In this document: piece by piece, positions 51,947 to 63,360 of the stretch | Position numbering within the stretch: position 1 is the stretch's first letter | How the letters are laid out: each line of letters begins with the position of its first letter | NCBI RefSeq assembly: GCF_009740395.1 | Contig: NZ_WOXT01000001.1 | Location: 1,236,464-1,300,463, forward strand | Reading direction: 5' to 3' | Origin: Noviluteimonas gilva | GTDB taxonomy: Bacteria > Pseudomonadota > Gammaproteobacteria > Xanthomonadales > Xanthomonadaceae | Length of the DNA stretch: 64,000 bases | Position numbers and translations under genes: made by a program | The notes under the pieces: model-generated | The model's database searches: none | What the model saw: the letters and a program-made list of their open reading frames with translations, nothing else | Told to the model about the DNA's origin: nothing

Positions 51947-53826
51947 GGCCCGGCATGCCGTCGAACGAAAAGCGCGGCACCCACGGCCTGGGCAGGCTGC
52001 GCGCGATGTTCGGCGCGCAGCGGCAGAAGCCGCGCGGCCGTGCGCAGTTCAACCTGCGCGGGCGCCTGGCGATCGTCGCCGGCACGCTCGCGCTGTGTTC
52101 GGTCGCGTTGTTCGGTCGCGCGTTCGACCTGCAGGTCGTGCACAACAAGTTCTACCAGGCGCAGGGCGATGCGCGCTTCCTGCGCGAAATCCCGATCGCC
52201 ACCTCGCGCGGCATGATCACCGACCGCAACGGCGAGCCGCTCGCGGTGTCCACGCCGGTCGAATCGATCTGGGCCAATCCCCAACTGCTGCTCAAGTCGC
52301 CCGAGCGCATTCCGGAACTCGCCAAGGCCCTCGGCGTGCCGGCCGATCACCTCGCGCGCAAGCTTTCGCAGCGCGCGTCGAAGGAATTCGTCTACCTGCA
52401 GCGCCGCATGCGCCCGGAAGCGGCGCAGGCCATCGTCAAGCTCGGCACCCCCGGCGTGTTCTCGCAGCGCGAATACCGCCGCTTCTATCCGCAGGGCGAT
52501 GCGGTCGCGCACGTGCTCGGCTTCACCAACATCGACGACAGCGGCCAGGAAGGCCTGGAACTGGCGTTCGACGAATGGCTGCGCGGCACGCCCGGCGCAG
52601 AGAAGGTGATCCGCGATCGCCGCGGCCGCATCGTCGAGAACGTCGACCTCGTCCGCGCCGCGTTGCCGGGCAAGGACCTCACGCTGTCGATCGACCGCCG
52701 CATCCAGTTCCTCGCCTATCGCGAACTGCGCAACGCGCTGCTCGAGAAGGGCGCAAGCAGCGGTTCGGCCGTCGTGCTCGACGTCGCCACCGGCGAAGTG
52801 CTGGCGATGGCCAACCTGCCGTCCTACAACCCGAATGCGGTCGAAAGCGCCAATCGCGACGCGCACCGCAACCGCGCGGTCACCGACCTCATCGAACCCG
52901 GTTCGACGATGAAGCCGATCACCGTCGCCGCGGCGCTCGAAAACCACGTGATCACGCTGGGCACGCGCTTCGACACGAATCCGGGCTGGATCCCGAACGG
53001 CCGCTACCGCACGACCGACACGCACAACTACGGGCTGCTCGACACCACCGGCGTGATCACCAAGAGCTCCAACGTCGGCGCCGCGATGATCGTGCACCGC
53101 CTGCCGGACCGCACGTTCTACGACTACATGCGCAAGCTCGGCTATGGCAAGACGACCGAGAGCGGATTCCCGGGCGAAGCGGCGGGCCTGCTGCCGGCGC
53201 CGGATCGCTGGAGCGGCACGAGCAAGCAAACGATGTCGTACGGCTACGGCCTCAGCGTGACTCCGTTGCAGATCGCGCAGGCGTACGCTGCGATCGGCAA
53301 CGGCGGCAAGTTGATCGCGCCGACGTTCGTGAAGGGCCAGCGCAACGAGGCCCACCAGGTGATGGATCCGGTGGTCGCCAACGAAGTCCTGCGCATGATG
53401 GAAACGGTGACGCTTCCGGGCGGCACCGCGACCCAGGCGCGCGTGCTCGGTTATCGCGTCGCCGGCAAGACCGGCACCGCGCGCAAGGCGAGCGCGGGCG
53501 GTTATTCGCGCCGTTACGTCGCGTTCTTCGCCGGCCTGGTGCCGGCGAGCAATCCGCGCTTCTCGATGGTCGTGGTGATCAACGATCCCGCGCCGGAGCT
53601 CGCGTATGTCGGTGGCCTGGTGTCGGCGCCGGTCTTCCACAACGTGATGGACGGTGCGCTGCGTTTGATGGATGTCGCGCCGGACGATCTCGACGCATGG
53701 CTCGCCGTGCAGGCCGCGGCGGAAGCCAAGCGCGCGCCGAAGACGACGACGGCCCCCGTTGCGACGCCCGCGCCCGCCGCGCCGGTGGCGTTGCCGGTGG
53801 TGCCGACGCACGGAGCGCGCCAATGA
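51943..53826 (+). CDS. ftsI: Penicillin-binding protein 3 (FtsI), septal transpeptidase
   Basis: A 627-residue class B PBP that crosslinks septal peptidoglycan with FtsW. There is a basic cytoplasmic N-terminus, a membrane helix near 42-62, a pedestal domain, and a transpeptidase with Ser321 in GSTMKP, SSN at 375-377 and KTGT from Lys509. The C-terminal 45 residues form a Pro/Ala/Thr-rich tail absent in short homologues. Coupled to ftsL and murE by ATGA overlaps. Confidence 0.97.
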   Translation: MRPGMPSNEKRGTHGLGRLRAMFGAQRQKPRGRAQFNLRGRLAIVAGTLALCSVALFGRAFDLQVVHNKFYQAQGDARFLREIPIATSRGMITDRNGEPLAVSTPVESIWANPQLLLKSPERIPELAKALGVPADHLARKLSQRASKEFVYLQRRMRPEAAQAIVKLGTPGVFSQREYRRFYPQGDAVAHVLGFTNIDDSGQEGLELAFDEWLRGTPGAEKVIRDRRGRIVENVDLVRAALPGKDLTLSIDRRIQFLAYRELRNALLEKGASSGSAVVLDVATGEVLAMANLPSYNPNAVESANRDAHRNRAVTDLIEPGSTMKPITVAAALENHVITLGTRFDTNPGWIPNGRYRTTDTHNYGLLDTTGVITKSSNVGAAMIVHRLPDRTFYDYMRKLGYGKTTESGFPGEAAGLLPAPDRWSGTSKQTMSYGYGLSVTPLQIAQAYAAIGNGGKLIAPTFVKGQRNEAHQVMDPVVANEVLRMMETVTLPGGTATQARVLGYRVAGKTGTARKASAGGYSRRYVAFFAGLVPASNPRFSMVVVINDPAPELAYVGGLVSAPVFHNVMDGALRLMDVAPDDLDAWLAVQAAAEAKRAPKTTTAPVATPAPAAPVALPVVPTHGARQ

Positions 53827-55322
53827 CGCGCGCGATGCGCCTTTCCGAATTGTTGCCGGATGTCGCGGCCGTGCCCGCTGGCCTGGAAATCACCGGGCTG
53901 GTGATGGACAGCCGCGGGGTGAAGCCGGGCGATGCGTTCGTCGCGATCGCGGGCTTCGGCGCGCATGGCTTGCTGTTCGCCGAACAGGCGAAGGCGAGCG
54001 GTGCGCGCGCGGTGTTGTTCGAACCGCCGGCGCCGGAAACCGCGCCCGCGCCCGTCGATGCGATCCCCGTGCCGGGTTTGCGCGCGCGCCTGGGCGAACT
54101 CGCCGATCGCTTCCACGATTTCCCGTCGCATGCGATGACCACCGTCGGCGTCACCGGCACGAACGGCAAGACGTCGACCGTGCAGTTGCTCGCGCAGGCG
54201 TGGACCTTGCTCGGCACGCGCGCGGCGTCGATCGGCACGCTCGGCGCCGGCCTGTATGGCCACGTGGTGCCGACCGGATTCACCACGCCGCTCGTGTTGC
54301 AGGTGCATCAGCTGATCGCGCAATTGCGCGACGAAGGCGCGCAGGTGTTGTCGATGGAAGTCAGCTCGCACGCGCTCGACCAGGGCCGCGTGGCGGGCGT
54401 GCATTTCGATGTCGGCGTGTTCACCAACCTCACGCGCGACCATCTCGATTATCACGGCGACATGGACAGCTACGGCGCCGCGAAGGCGAAGCTGTTCGGC
54501 TGGCCGGGCCTGCGCGCGGCGGTGATCAACCTCGACGACGACTACGGTCGCGCGATGTTCGATGCCTTGCCGAAGACCGTGCGCCACGTGGGCACCAGCG
54601 CGCGCGGCGATGGCGATGCAACGGTGCGCGCGGAACACATCACGCTCGACAATCGCGGCGTCGGCTTCGAACTCGTGGTCGGCAACGAGCGCAATGCGGT
54701 CCGTTCGCCGCTGCTCGGCCGCTTCAACGTCGACAACCTGCTCGCCGTCGCGGGCACGCTCGTCGCGCTCGACCATGCGCCGGCGAAAGTCGCCGACGTG
54801 CTCTCGCGCCTGCAACCGATCCACGGCCGCATGAACCGCCTCGGCGGCGAAGGCGATGCGCCGATGGTCGTCGTCGACTACGCACACACGCCCGATGCGC
54901 TCGAGCAAGCGCTGACCTCGCTGCGCGCACATGCCGCGGCCAAGCTCGCGTGCGTCTTCGGTTGCGGCGGCGAACGCGACACCGGCAAGCGCCCGCAGAT
55001 GGCCGCGATCGCCGAACGCCTGGCCGATCGCGTGTTCGTCACCGACGACAATCCGCGCGGTGAAGACGGCGACCGCATCGTCGAAGACATCGTCGCCGGC
55101 TTCAGCGATGCGATGCGCGTGGATCCGCGCCTGACGATCGAACGCGACCGCGCGAAAGCGATCGCGCGCGCGGTCGGCGAGGCCGGCCCGAACGACATCG
55201 TCCTCATCGCTGGCAAGGGTCACGAGCCGTATCAAGAGATCGACGGTGTGCGCCACCCGTTCGACGACACGGAAGTCGCAAAACACGCACTGGCTCATCG
55301 CACATTGGAGCCTCGCCCATGA
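53823..55322 (+). CDS. murE: UDP-MurNAc-tripeptide synthetase MurE
   Basis: This 499-residue Mur ligase adds the third residue of the stem peptide. [15 protein letters not shown] is the ATP loop, [10 protein letters not shown] and [13 protein letters not shown] are central signatures, and DNPR (409-412) is the meso-diaminopimelate specificity motif, so the third residue is m-DAP. Overlaps ftsI and murF. The lineage may add L-Glu through a MurD2/MurL route before this step; see the finding on murD. Confidence 0.97.
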   Translation: MTRAMRLSELLPDVAAVPAGLEITGLVMDSRGVKPGDAFVAIAGFGAHGLLFAEQAKASGARAVLFEPPAPETAPAPVDAIPVPGLRARLGELADRFHDFPSHAMTTVGVTGTNGKTSTVQLLAQAWTLLGTRAASIGTLGAGLYGHVVPTGFTTPLVLQVHQLIAQLRDEGAQVLSMEVSSHALDQGRVAGVHFDVGVFTNLTRDHLDYHGDMDSYGAAKAKLFGWPGLRAAVINLDDDYGRAMFDALPKTVRHVGTSARGDGDATVRAEHITLDNRGVGFELVVGNERNAVRSPLLGRFNVDNLLAVAGTLVALDHAPAKVADVLSRLQPIHGRMNRLGGEGDAPMVVVDYAHTPDALEQALTSLRAHAAAKLACVFGCGGERDTGKRPQMAAIAERLADRVFVTDDNPRGEDGDRIVEDIVAGFSDAMRVDPRLTIERDRAKAIARAVGEAGPNDIVLIAGKGHEPYQEIDGVRHPFDDTEVAKHALAHRTLEPRP

Positions 55323-56701
55323 TCGCCATGCCGCTCTCGCGCATCGCGAATCTCGTCGGGGGCCGTGTCGTTGGCGATGACGTGATGGTCGACGTCGTCG
55401 CCACCGACACGCGCGCCATGCCGCACGGGCACCCGCTGTTCATCGCGCTCAAGGGCGAACGTTTCGACGGCCACGACCACCTGTCGATGGCCGCGCGCAA
55501 TGGTGCCGTCGCCGCGCTGGTCTCGCGCGAAATCGATAGCCCGCTGCCGCAACTGATCGTCGCCGATACCGAGCGCGCGCTCGCCGCGTTCGCCGCCGGC
55601 GTGCAGCGCGAACGCAAGACGAAAGTCATCGCGATCACCGGCAGCAACGGCAAGACCAGCGTGAAGACGCTGGTGCTGGCGATCCTGCGCGAAGCGTTCC
55701 CGGAGGAGGGCGCGGTCTACGCGAACCCCGGCAACTTCAACAACGAAATCGGGCTGCCGCTCGCCGTGCTCGCTGCGCCGGCGCAGGCGCACTTCGCCGT
55801 GTACGAAATGGGCGCCGGCAAGCCGGGCGACATCACGTATCTCACCGCGATCGCGCGTCCCGACATCAGCGTCGTCAACAACATCGCACCGGCGCACCTG
55901 GAACGCATGGGCAGCCTGCTCGGCGTGGCCGACACCAAGGGCGCGATCTACGACGCGCTGCCGGCCGATGGTGTCGCGGTGATCAACGCCGACGATGCGT
56001 TCGCACCGTATTTCGCCGAGCGCGCGCACGGCCGCCGCCTGATCCGTTACGGGCTCGACGCGACCGCCGACGTCACCGCGCACGCGATCGACCTGTTGCC
56101 GGACAGCGCGCACTTCACGCTCGTCACGCCGATCGGCGAAGTCGAAGTCGGCCTGTCGATGGCTGGCCGTCACAACGTGTTGAACGCGCTCGCGGCCGCG
56201 TCGATCGCGCTCGGCGCGGGCATCGAACCGGACGTGATCGCCGAAGGGCTCGCGAAGGCGCGCCCGGTCGCCGGCCGCCTGGTCACGCATCGCCTGCAAA
56301 ACGGCGCGATCGTGATCGACGACAGCTACAACGCCAATCCCGGTTCGCTCAACGCGGCGATCGATACGCTCGCATCGAGCGGCGACACCGCATGGCTCGT
56401 GCTCGGCGACATGCGCGAACTCGGCGCGGATGCCGAGTTGCTGCATGCCGAAGCGGGCCGTCGCGCGAAGAGCGCGGGCATCGCGCGCCTGTACGCGCTC
56501 GGTCCGCTGAGCAAGCACGCCGTCGACGCGTTCGGCGAAGACGGCCATCACTTCGATACGCACGCTGCATTGGCGCAGTCGCTGGCGAGCGGGCTGCGCG
56601 AAGGCGTGCGCGTGTTGGTCAAGGGTTCGCGCGGAAGCGCGATGGACAAGATCGTGTCCGCGCTTCTGCGCGACGAGGGGAACGATCCGCATGCTGCTTG
56701 A
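55319..56701 (+). CDS. murF: UDP-MurNAc-tripeptide:D-Ala-D-Ala ligase MurF
   Basis: The 460-residue ligase completes the pentapeptide by adding D-Ala-D-Ala. [16 protein letters not shown] is the ATP loop, [15 protein letters not shown] and [10 protein letters not shown] are diagnostic. The N-terminal domain (about 1-95) binds the UDP precursor. Overlaps murE by ATGA and mraY by 11 bases. Length matches the family. Confidence 0.97.
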   Translation: MIAMPLSRIANLVGGRVVGDDVMVDVVATDTRAMPHGHPLFIALKGERFDGHDHLSMAARNGAVAALVSREIDSPLPQLIVADTERALAAFAAGVQRERKTKVIAITGSNGKTSVKTLVLAILREAFPEEGAVYANPGNFNNEIGLPLAVLAAPAQAHFAVYEMGAGKPGDITYLTAIARPDISVVNNIAPAHLERMGSLLGVADTKGAIYDALPADGVAVINADDAFAPYFAERAHGRRLIRYGLDATADVTAHAIDLLPDSAHFTLVTPIGEVEVGLSMAGRHNVLNALAAASIALGAGIEPDVIAEGLAKARPVAGRLVTHRLQNGAIVIDDSYNANPGSLNAAIDTLASSGDTAWLVLGDMRELGADAELLHAEAGRRAKSAGIARLYALGPLSKHAVDAFGEDGHHFDTHAALAQSLASGLREGVRVLVKGSRGSAMDKIVSALLRDEGNDPHAA

Positions 56702-57776
56702 ACTCTTCCGCTGGCTGGAACAACTCCAGAGCCTCTTCGGGCTCTTCGGGTACCTCACGTTCCGCGGCATCCTCAGCGCACTCACCGCACTCGCGCTGTC
56801 GTTGTGGTGGGGCCCGGCGATCATCCGCCGCCTCGCGCTGCTCAAGGGTGGCCAGCCGATCCGCAAGGACGGCCCGCAGTCGCACTTCTCCAAGGCGGGC
56901 ACCCCGACGATGGGCGGCGCGCTGATCCTGCTCACGATCGTCGCATCGGTGCTGCTGTGGGGCGACCTGCGCAACCGTTACGTCTGGCTCGTGCTCGGCG
57001 TGATGGTCGCCTTCGGCGCGATCGGTTGGTGGGACGACTGGATCAAGATCGTCAAGCGCGATCCCAACGGGATGAAGTCGCGCTGGAAGTATTTACTGCA
57101 GTCGCTGTTCGGGCTGAGCGCCGGCCTGTTCCTCTGGTACACCGCCGATACGCCGGCGGCTACCACTTTTTACATTCCGTTCTTCAAGACGGTCGCCCTG
57201 CCGCTGGCGTCGATCACGTTCGTCGCGCTCGCGTACTTCTGGATCGTCGGCTTCTCCAACGCGGTGAACCTCACCGACGGCCTCGACGGCCTGGCGATCA
57301 TGCCCAGCGTGCTGGTCGCGTGCGCGCTCGGCGTGTTCGCGTATGCATCGGGTAACGCGGTGTTCTCCGAATACCTGCAGATTCCGCCGGTGCCCGGGGC
57401 GGGCGAACTCGTGATCATCTGCGCGGCGATCGCCGGCGCGGGGCTCGGGTTCCTGTGGTTCAACACCTATCCGGCGATGGTGTTCATGGGCGACATCGGC
57501 GCGCTCGCGCTTGGTGCGGTGCTCGGCACGGTCGCGGTCATCGTGCGCCAGGAACTGGTGCTGGTGATCATGGGCGGCGTGTTCGTCGTCGAGACGCTCT
57601 CGGTGATGATCCAGGTCGCTTCGTTCAAGCTCACGGGCAAGCGGGTGTTCCGCATGGCCCCCATCCACCACCACTTCGAGCTCAAGGGTTGGCCGGAGCC
57701 GCGCGTGATCGTGCGCTTCTGGATCATCTCCGTGATCCTCGTCCTGGTCGGGCTGGCCACGTTGAAGGTGCGCTGA
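56691..57776 (+). CDS. mraY: Phospho-MurNAc-pentapeptide transferase MraY
   Basis: A 361-residue inner-membrane enzyme with about ten helices that makes lipid I on undecaprenyl phosphate. [12 protein letters not shown]-like [30 protein letters not shown] (catalytic Asp region) and [12 protein letters not shown] are signature loops. The stop overlaps the ftsW start directly (TGATG); the murD gene that usually follows in gammaproteobacteria is absent. Confidence 0.97.
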   Translation: MLLELFRWLEQLQSLFGLFGYLTFRGILSALTALALSLWWGPAIIRRLALLKGGQPIRKDGPQSHFSKAGTPTMGGALILLTIVASVLLWGDLRNRYVWLVLGVMVAFGAIGWWDDWIKIVKRDPNGMKSRWKYLLQSLFGLSAGLFLWYTADTPAATTFYIPFFKTVALPLASITFVALAYFWIVGFSNAVNLTDGLDGLAIMPSVLVACALGVFAYASGNAVFSEYLQIPPVPGAGELVIICAAIAGAGLGFLWFNTYPAMVFMGDIGALALGAVLGTVAVIVRQELVLVIMGGVFVVETLSVMIQVASFKLTGKRVFRMAPIHHHFELKGWPEPRVIVRFWIISVILVLVGLATLKVR

Positions 57777-59086
57777 TGACCGACGGCACGAACGCCCGGC
57801 ACCAGGCCACGCGGCTCGACGCGATCGAGGGCCGCTTCGACCCATGGCTGATGGGCGCGGCGATCGCGCTCGCGGCATTGGGCGTTGTCATGGTCGCGTC
57901 GAGCTCCATCGCCATCGGCGAAGGGCTCGATGTCGGGCCGTTCTATTTCCTCACCCGTCACCTGGTGCTCCTCGCCGGCGGTTGTGCGCTTGCGTTCTGG
58001 ATGATGCGCACCGAGCTCAAGACGATCGAAGCGAAGAACCACCTGTTGCTGCTGGCGTGCTTCGCGCTGCTGCTCGCGGTGTTCGTGCCCGGTTTGGGTC
58101 GCACGGTGAACGGCGCGCGCCGCTGGCTGAACTTCGGCGTCTCGAACTTCCAGGCCGTCGAAGCGGTGAAGCTGCTCTACATCGTGTGGCTCGCGAGCTA
58201 CCTCGTGCGCTTCCGCGACGAAGTCAACGCGACCTGGATGGCGATGCTCAAGCCGCTCGGCGTCGCGGTGGTGCTCGTCGGACTGTTGATCCTGCAGCCG
58301 GACTTCGGTTCGCTCTCGCTGATCCTGGCGATCACCGCGGGCATGCTCGTGCTCGGTGGCGTGAACATGCCGCGCATGTTCGGCCCGGTGTTGGTCGGCC
58401 TGCCGATCCTCGCGGCGATCGCGATCGCCGAACCGTATCGCGTGCGCCGCTTCACCTCCTTCCTGGATCCGTGGGCCGACCAGTTCGACAGCGGCTACCA
58501 GCTCACCAACTCCCTGATGGCGGTGGGCCGCGGCGAAATCTTCGGCGTGGGCCTGGGCGCATCGGTGCAGAAGCTGTCGTACCTGCCCGAAGCGCACACC
58601 GACTTCATCCTCGCGGTGATCGCGGAAGAACTCGGCCTGGTCGGCGTCTCGCTGGTCATCGGCCTGTATGCGCTGCTTGCGGGCCGCGCGTTCTGGGTCG
58701 GGTTGAAGTGCGTCGAGATGCGCCGCCACTTCGCGGGCTATTGCGCCTTCGGCGTCGCGTTGTGGGTGAGCCTGCAAAGCTTCGTGTCGATCGGCGTGAA
58801 CCTCGGTCTGCTGCCGACCAAGGGCCTGACGCTGCCGCTGATTTCCTCGGGCGGTTCGAGCGTGCTGATGACGGCGATGGCGATCGGCCTGCTGTTGCGC
58901 GTGTCCTACGAACTCGATCGCGCCGAACGCCAGGTCGCGCGCCTGCGCGGCGAAGCGCTGCAACCGGCGCCGGGCAACGTGCCCGCGACGACGCAGCCGC
59001 CGACGCCCGCCGCGACGGCGAGCGTGCGCGGCACGAGCCGCCTGCGCCAGCGCGTCGAACCCACGCTCGGGAGGACGTCCGCATGA
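57776..59086 (+). CDS. ftsW: Septal peptidoglycan glycosyltransferase FtsW
   Basis: A 436-residue SEDS polymerase with about ten membrane helices, partner of Fts[38 protein letters not shown] and [12 protein letters not shown] are the family motifs. The N-terminal cytoplasmic tail is about 20 residues and the C-terminal tail about 50 residues, Pro/Thr/Arg-rich. It begins at the mraY stop and overlaps murG by ATGA. Confidence 0.97.
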   Translation: MTDGTNARHQATRLDAIEGRFDPWLMGAAIALAALGVVMVASSSIAIGEGLDVGPFYFLTRHLVLLAGGCALAFWMMRTELKTIEAKNHLLLLACFALLLAVFVPGLGRTVNGARRWLNFGVSNFQAVEAVKLLYIVWLASYLVRFRDEVNATWMAMLKPLGVAVVLVGLLILQPDFGSLSLILAITAGMLVLGGVNMPRMFGPVLVGLPILAAIAIAEPYRVRRFTSFLDPWADQFDSGYQLTNSLMAVGRGEIFGVGLGASVQKLSYLPEAHTDFILAVIAEELGLVGVSLVIGLYALLAGRAFWVGLKCVEMRRHFAGYCAFGVALWVSLQSFVSIGVNLGLLPTKGLTLPLISSGGSSVLMTAMAIGLLLRVSYELDRAERQVARLRGEALQPAPGNVPATTQPPTPAATASVRGTSRLRQRVEPTLGRTSA

Positions 59087-60192
59087 CGGCGCCCGCACGC
59101 GTGATGATCCTCGCCGGCGGTACGGGCGGCCACATTTTCCCCGGCCTCGCGGTCGCGCGCGCCTTGCGTGCGCGCGGTGCGGAAGTGACGTGGCTCGGCG
59201 CCGACGGCCAGATGGAAACGCGCCTGGTGCCGCAGCACGACGTGCCGATCGACACCATCGCGGTGAAGGGATTGCGCGGCAAGGGCATCGCGACGCTGCT
59301 CGGCGCACCGGTGCGCGTGTTGAATGCCGTACGTGGGGCCGCGCGCGTGATCGCGCAGCGTCGCCCGCGCGCGGTGATCAGCTTCGGTGGTTACGCCGCG
59401 GGTCCGGGCGGCGTGGCCGCGCGACTGGCCGGCATTCCGCTGATCGTGCACGAACAGAACCGCGCGCCCGGCTTCACCAATCGCGTGCTCTCGCGCATGG
59501 CGCGCCGCGTGCTGACCGGTTTCCCGAATACATTCGCCAACAGCGTGATCGCCGAAGTCGTCGGCAATCCGGTGCGCGAAGAGATCGCGGCCGTGCAACC
59601 GCCGCAGTTGCGCATGGCGCGCGGCAACGGTCGCATGCGCCTGCTCGTGCTAGGCGGCAGCCAGGGCGCGCGCGCATTGAACATGGCCGTGCCGAAAGCG
59701 CTGCAGGCGATCAACGATCCGATGATCGAAGTGCGCCATCAGTGCGGCGAGAAGCTGCGCGCCGATGCCGATGCGGCCTACGCGCAGGCGGGCATCGCCG
59801 CGCGCGTGGAGCCCTTCATCGCCGACATGGCCGATGCGTACGCGTGGGCCGACATCGTCGTGTGCCGCGCCGGTGCGCTCACGCTCGCCGAACTTTGCGC
59901 CGCGGGCGTCGGCAGCGTGCTGGTGCCGTTCCCGCAGGCGGTCGACGACCACCAGACGCGCAACGCCGAATACCTCGTCGAACGCGGCGCGGCCGTGCTG
60001 CTGCCGCAGAACGACCAACTCGCCGACCAACTGCGCAACGTGCTGATCGACTTGCGCGCCAATCCCGTCCGCCGTAGCGCGATGGCCGAAGCCGCGCGCG
60101 CGATCGCCCGTCCCGATGCCGCTGCGCGTGTCGCGCAGATCGTGCTCGAGGAAATCGCGCGCTTCGACCGGACGCACAAGGAGGCTGCGTGA
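59083..60192 (+). CDS. murG: UDP-GlcNAc:lipid I GlcNAc transferase MurG
   Basis: A 369-residue GT28 enzyme on the inner face of the membrane that makes lipid II. The glycine-rich loop GGTGGHIFP lies at about 12-20, with [37 protein letters not shown] and [25 protein letters not shown] binds UDP-GlcNAc. It overlaps ftsW at the start; murC follows with overlap at GTG/ATG 60189-60192. Confidence 0.97.
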   Translation: MTAPARVMILAGGTGGHIFPGLAVARALRARGAEVTWLGADGQMETRLVPQHDVPIDTIAVKGLRGKGIATLLGAPVRVLNAVRGAARVIAQRRPRAVISFGGYAAGPGGVAARLAGIPLIVHEQNRAPGFTNRVLSRMARRVLTGFPNTFANSVIAEVVGNPVREEIAAVQPPQLRMARGNGRMRLLVLGGSQGARALNMAVPKALQAINDPMIEVRHQCGEKLRADADAAYAQAGIAARVEPFIADMADAYAWADIVVCRAGALTLAELCAAGVGSVLVPFPQAVDDHQTRNAEYLVERGAAVLLPQNDQLADQLRNVLIDLRANPVRRSAMAEAARAIARPDAAARVAQIVLEEIARFDRTHKEAA

Positions 60193-61634
60193 TGGCCAAC
60201 GTCCAGCGCCGCCTGCAAGCCACCGGCGATCTCGCCAAGGCCTATCCGCGCGTGCATTTCATCGGCATCGGCGGCGTGGGCATGAGCGGCATCGCCGAAG
60301 TGCTGTGCACGCTCGGCTACCAGGTCTCGGGGTCCGACAACGCCGACAACGCCGTCACGCGCCGCCTCGCGCAGCTCGGCGCGAAGGTGCATCGCGGCCA
60401 CAGCGCGGTGAACGTGCTCGACACCGATTGCGTCGTCGTCTCCAGCGCGATCCGCAAGGACAATCCGGAATTGATGGAAGCGCGCGCGCAGCGCATTCCG
60501 ATCGTGCCGCGCGCCGAGATGCTCGCCGAACTGATGCGCTTCCGCCGCGGCATCGCGGTCGCAGGCACGCACGGCAAGACGACGACGACCTCGCTCGCCG
60601 CAAGCGTGCTCGGTGAAGGCGGCATGGACCCGACCTTCGTCATCGGCGGCAAGTTGCTCGCCGCCGGTGCGAACGCGCGCCTCGGTGGCGGCCAGTGGTT
60701 GGTCGCCGAAGCCGACGAAAGCGACGGCTCGTTCCTGCGCCTGAATCCCGCGGTCGCGGTGATCACCAACATCGACGCCGACCATCTCGAGAATTACGGC
60801 GGCGACTTCGCGAAGGTGCAGGAAGCCTTCGCCGAGTTCCTGCATCGCCTGCCGTTCTACGGCCTGGCGGTGTTGTGCATCGACGATCCGGAAGTCGCGA
60901 CGCTCGCGAAGAACACCCCGCGCCACGTGATGACCTACGGCTTCGATCCGCAGGCCGACGTGCGCGCCGAGGACGTGAGCCAGATCGGCCCGTGCATGCA
61001 CTTCACGCTGCACCTGCCCGATGGTTCGCGCACGCCGGTCGAACTCGCCTTGCCGGGCCGCCACAACGTGCAGAACGCGCTCGCCGCGGCGGCGATCGGT
61101 TGGCAGCTCGGCGTCGCGCCGGAAGCGATCGCGTTCGCGCTGAAGAAGTTCGAAGGCATCGGTCGCCGCTTCAATTTGCTTGCGCAGTTGCGCACGCCGA
61201 AGGGCGCGACCGTGCAGCTGGTCGACGACTACGGCCACCACCCGAAGGAACTCGAAGCGGTGTTCGCCGCCGCGCGCGGCGGTTGGCCGGACAAGCGCCT
61301 GGTCGTCGCCTTCCAGCCGCATCGCTACAGCCGCACGCGCGATCTGTTCGACGAGTTCGCGGCGGTGTTGTCGACGGTCGATGCGCTGGTGTTGACCGAG
61401 GTCTACCCGGCGGGCGAAGCGCCGATCGCCGGCGCCGATGCGAAGGCGTTGGCGCGCGCGATCCGCACGCGGGGTCGCGTCGATCCGATCGTCGTCGGCG
61501 GCGCGAGCGAGTTGTCGAGCGTGTTGCCGGATGTGTTGCAGGACGGCGATTTGCTGCTGCTGATGGGCGCCGGCGACATCGGCGCGGCCGCGCAGCAGAT
61601 CGCAACGCAAGGTTTTGAAGGAGCATTGAAGTGA
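60192..61634 (+). CDS. murC: UDP-MurNAc:L-alanine ligase MurC
   Basis: The 480-residue Mur ligase adds L-Ala to UDP-MurNAc. [16 protein letters not shown] binds the nucleotide part, [12 protein letters not shown] is the ATP loop and [10 protein letters not shown] the C-terminal signature. The ATG at 60192 is preferred over GTG 60189 because AAGGAGG (60178-60184) is seven bases away. It overlaps murG and, through GTGA, ddlB. Confidence 0.97.
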   Translation: MANVQRRLQATGDLAKAYPRVHFIGIGGVGMSGIAEVLCTLGYQVSGSDNADNAVTRRLAQLGAKVHRGHSAVNVLDTDCVVVSSAIRKDNPELMEARAQRIPIVPRAEMLAELMRFRRGIAVAGTHGKTTTTSLAASVLGEGGMDPTFVIGGKLLAAGANARLGGGQWLVAEADESDGSFLRLNPAVAVITNIDADHLENYGGDFAKVQEAFAEFLHRLPFYGLAVLCIDDPEVATLAKNTPRHVMTYGFDPQADVRAEDVSQIGPCMHFTLHLPDGSRTPVELALPGRHNVQNALAAAAIGWQLGVAPEAIAFALKKFEGIGRRFNLLAQLRTPKGATVQLVDDYGHHPKELEAVFAAARGGWPDKRLVVAFQPHRYSRTRDLFDEFAAVLSTVDALVLTEVYPAGEAPIAGADAKALARAIRTRGRVDPIVVGGASELSSVLPDVLQDGDLLLLMGAGDIGAAAQQIATQGFEGALK

Positions 61635-62620
61635 ACGGTCATAGTTTCCCGCCGCTGCGCGTGACCGACCCGGCCGTGTTCGGCCGCGTCGCCGTGCTGA
61701 TGGGCGGCACCAGTTCCGAGCGCGAGGTTTCGCTCGATTCCGGCCGCAACGTGCTGGACGCGCTGCGCTCGCGCGGCGTCGCCGCCGATGCGGTCGACGG
61801 CATTCCGAACCTGATTCGCGAATTGCAGGACAAGCATTTCACGCGCGTGTTCAACATCCTCCACGGCCATGCCGGCGGTGGCGAAGACGGCGTGCTGCAG
61901 GGCCTGCTCGATGCACTGAACGTGCCGTACACCGGTTCGGGCGTGCTCGGCTCGGCCCTGAGCATGGACAAGATCCGCACCAAGCAGGTGTGGCTGTCGC
62001 TCGGTCTGCCGACGCCCAAGTACGTGCAACTGGGCAAGGGCGCGGACGTGCATGCCGCCGCGTTATCGATCGGCCTGCCGGTGATCGTGAAGCCCGCCGC
62101 GGAAGGTTCGAGCGTCGGCGTCTCGCGCGTGTATGAAGAAAAGGATCTCGACGCCGCCGTCGAACTCGCCAAGCGCTACATCGACGAAGAAGCCCGTGGC
62201 GAACTGTTGATGGAGCAACTGATCGAAGGCGACGAGCTCACCGTCGCCGTGCTCGGCGACACCGCGCTGCCTTCGATCCGCATCGTGCCCAAGGGCCAGT
62301 GGTACGACTACCACGCCAAGTACGTCGCCGAAGACACGCAGTACCTGTGCCCGGGCCTGGAAGGCGAAGCCGAAGACGAAATTCGCCGCCTCGCCGTCGC
62401 CGCGTTCAAGGCGGTGGATTGCAGCGGCTGGTCGCGCGTGGACGTGATGCGCGACCGCGCGAGCGGCAAGTTCTACCTGCTCGAAGTGAACACTGCGCCG
62501 GGCATGACCTCGCACTCGCTGGTGCCCAAGGCCGCGCGCCAGGTCGGCATCGAGTTCGACGAGTTGTGCTGGCGGATCCTCGAAACCTCGCTCGACCGCG
62601 ACGGAGGTGCGCACAAGTGA
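61631..62620 (+). CDS. ddlB: D-alanine:D-alanine ligase
   Basis: A 329-residue ATP-grasp enzyme that supplies D-Ala-D-Ala to Mur[21 protein letters not shown] at the start, [33 protein letters not shown] and [19 protein letters not shown] (with the ligand Glu, Asn, Ser) are all typical. Start is GTG 61631 overlapping the murC stop. Placement before ftsQ matches the DdlB position in E. coli. Confidence 0.97.
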   Translation: MNGHSFPPLRVTDPAVFGRVAVLMGGTSSEREVSLDSGRNVLDALRSRGVAADAVDGIPNLIRELQDKHFTRVFNILHGHAGGGEDGVLQGLLDALNVPYTGSGVLGSALSMDKIRTKQVWLSLGLPTPKYVQLGKGADVHAAALSIGLPVIVKPAAEGSSVGVSRVYEEKDLDAAVELAKRYIDEEARGELLMEQLIEGDELTVAVLGDTALPSIRIVPKGQWYDYHAKYVAEDTQYLCPGLEGEAEDEIRRLAVAAFKAVDCSGWSRVDVMRDRASGKFYLLEVNTAPGMTSHSLVPKAARQVGIEFDELCWRILETSLDRDGGAHK

Positions 62621-63360
62621 ACGCACTGCTGCGCATCCTGGCGTGGACCCTCGCGGTGGCACTCGTCGTGCTGCCGGTCGTTGCGTTGCTCAACGGTTGG
62701 GTCGCGTCGGAACGCTGGCCGCTGCGCACGCTGCGCGTGCAGGGATCGCTGCACAACGTCGATGAATCGCAGTTGCGCGCCACGGTGCTGCCGTATGCGC
62801 AACGCGGCTTCTTCGCCGTGGATTTGGAAGCGGCGCAGAACGCCGTCGCGCGCCTGCCGTGGGTCGAGCGCGCCGAAGTGCGCAAGCACTGGCCCGACGT
62901 GCTGGAAGTGCAAGTGGTCGAACATCGTCCGTTCGCACGCTGGGGCAGCGATCGCTTGCTCAGCGAACACGGCCGCCTGTTCCCGGTGAAGGGCATCCGC
63001 GTGCCGGCGAAGCTGCCGGAACTCGCCGGGCCCGACGCGCGCGTGCAGGACGTGGTCGCGCTCTACAACGAATCGCGCGCGTTGTTCGCTAGCACGGGGC
63101 ACGACGTGCGCTCGCTGAAGCTCGACGCGCGCGGCAGCTGGTCGCTCGTGCTGAACGATGGGACCGAAGTGGTCGTCGGCCGCAGCGATGCACGCCCGCG
63201 CCTGGGCCGCTTCGCGCGACTGCTTCCGCAATTGACGGCGCAACCGCAACGCCTGTTGCGTCGCGCCGACCTCCGCTACACCAACGGGTTCGCGCTGCAG
63301 TGGGTCGATGCACCCAAGGCCGCCGCCGCGCCCGTCACGAATTCGCAGGGAAACACATGA
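62617..63360 (+). CDS. ftsQ: Cell division protein FtsQ
   Basis: A 247-residue bitopic divisome protein. One membrane helix (about 5-27) is followed by a POTRA domain ([22 protein letters not shown]) and a beta domain with [29 protein letters not shown], the FtsQ/DivIB signature. It scaffolds FtsL and FtsB. Start is GTG 62617 overlapping ddlB; the stop overlaps the ftsA start (ATGA). Confidence 0.95.
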   Translation: MNALLRILAWTLAVALVVLPVVALLNGWVASERWPLRTLRVQGSLHNVDESQLRATVLPYAQRGFFAVDLEAAQNAVARLPWVERAEVRKHWPDVLEVQVVEHRPFARWGSDRLLSEHGRLFPVKGIRVPAKLPELAGPDARVQDVVALYNESRALFASTGHDVRSLKLDARGSWSLVLNDGTEVVVGRSDARPRLGRFARLLPQLTAQPQRLLRRADLRYTNGFALQWVDAPKAAAAPVTNSQGNT

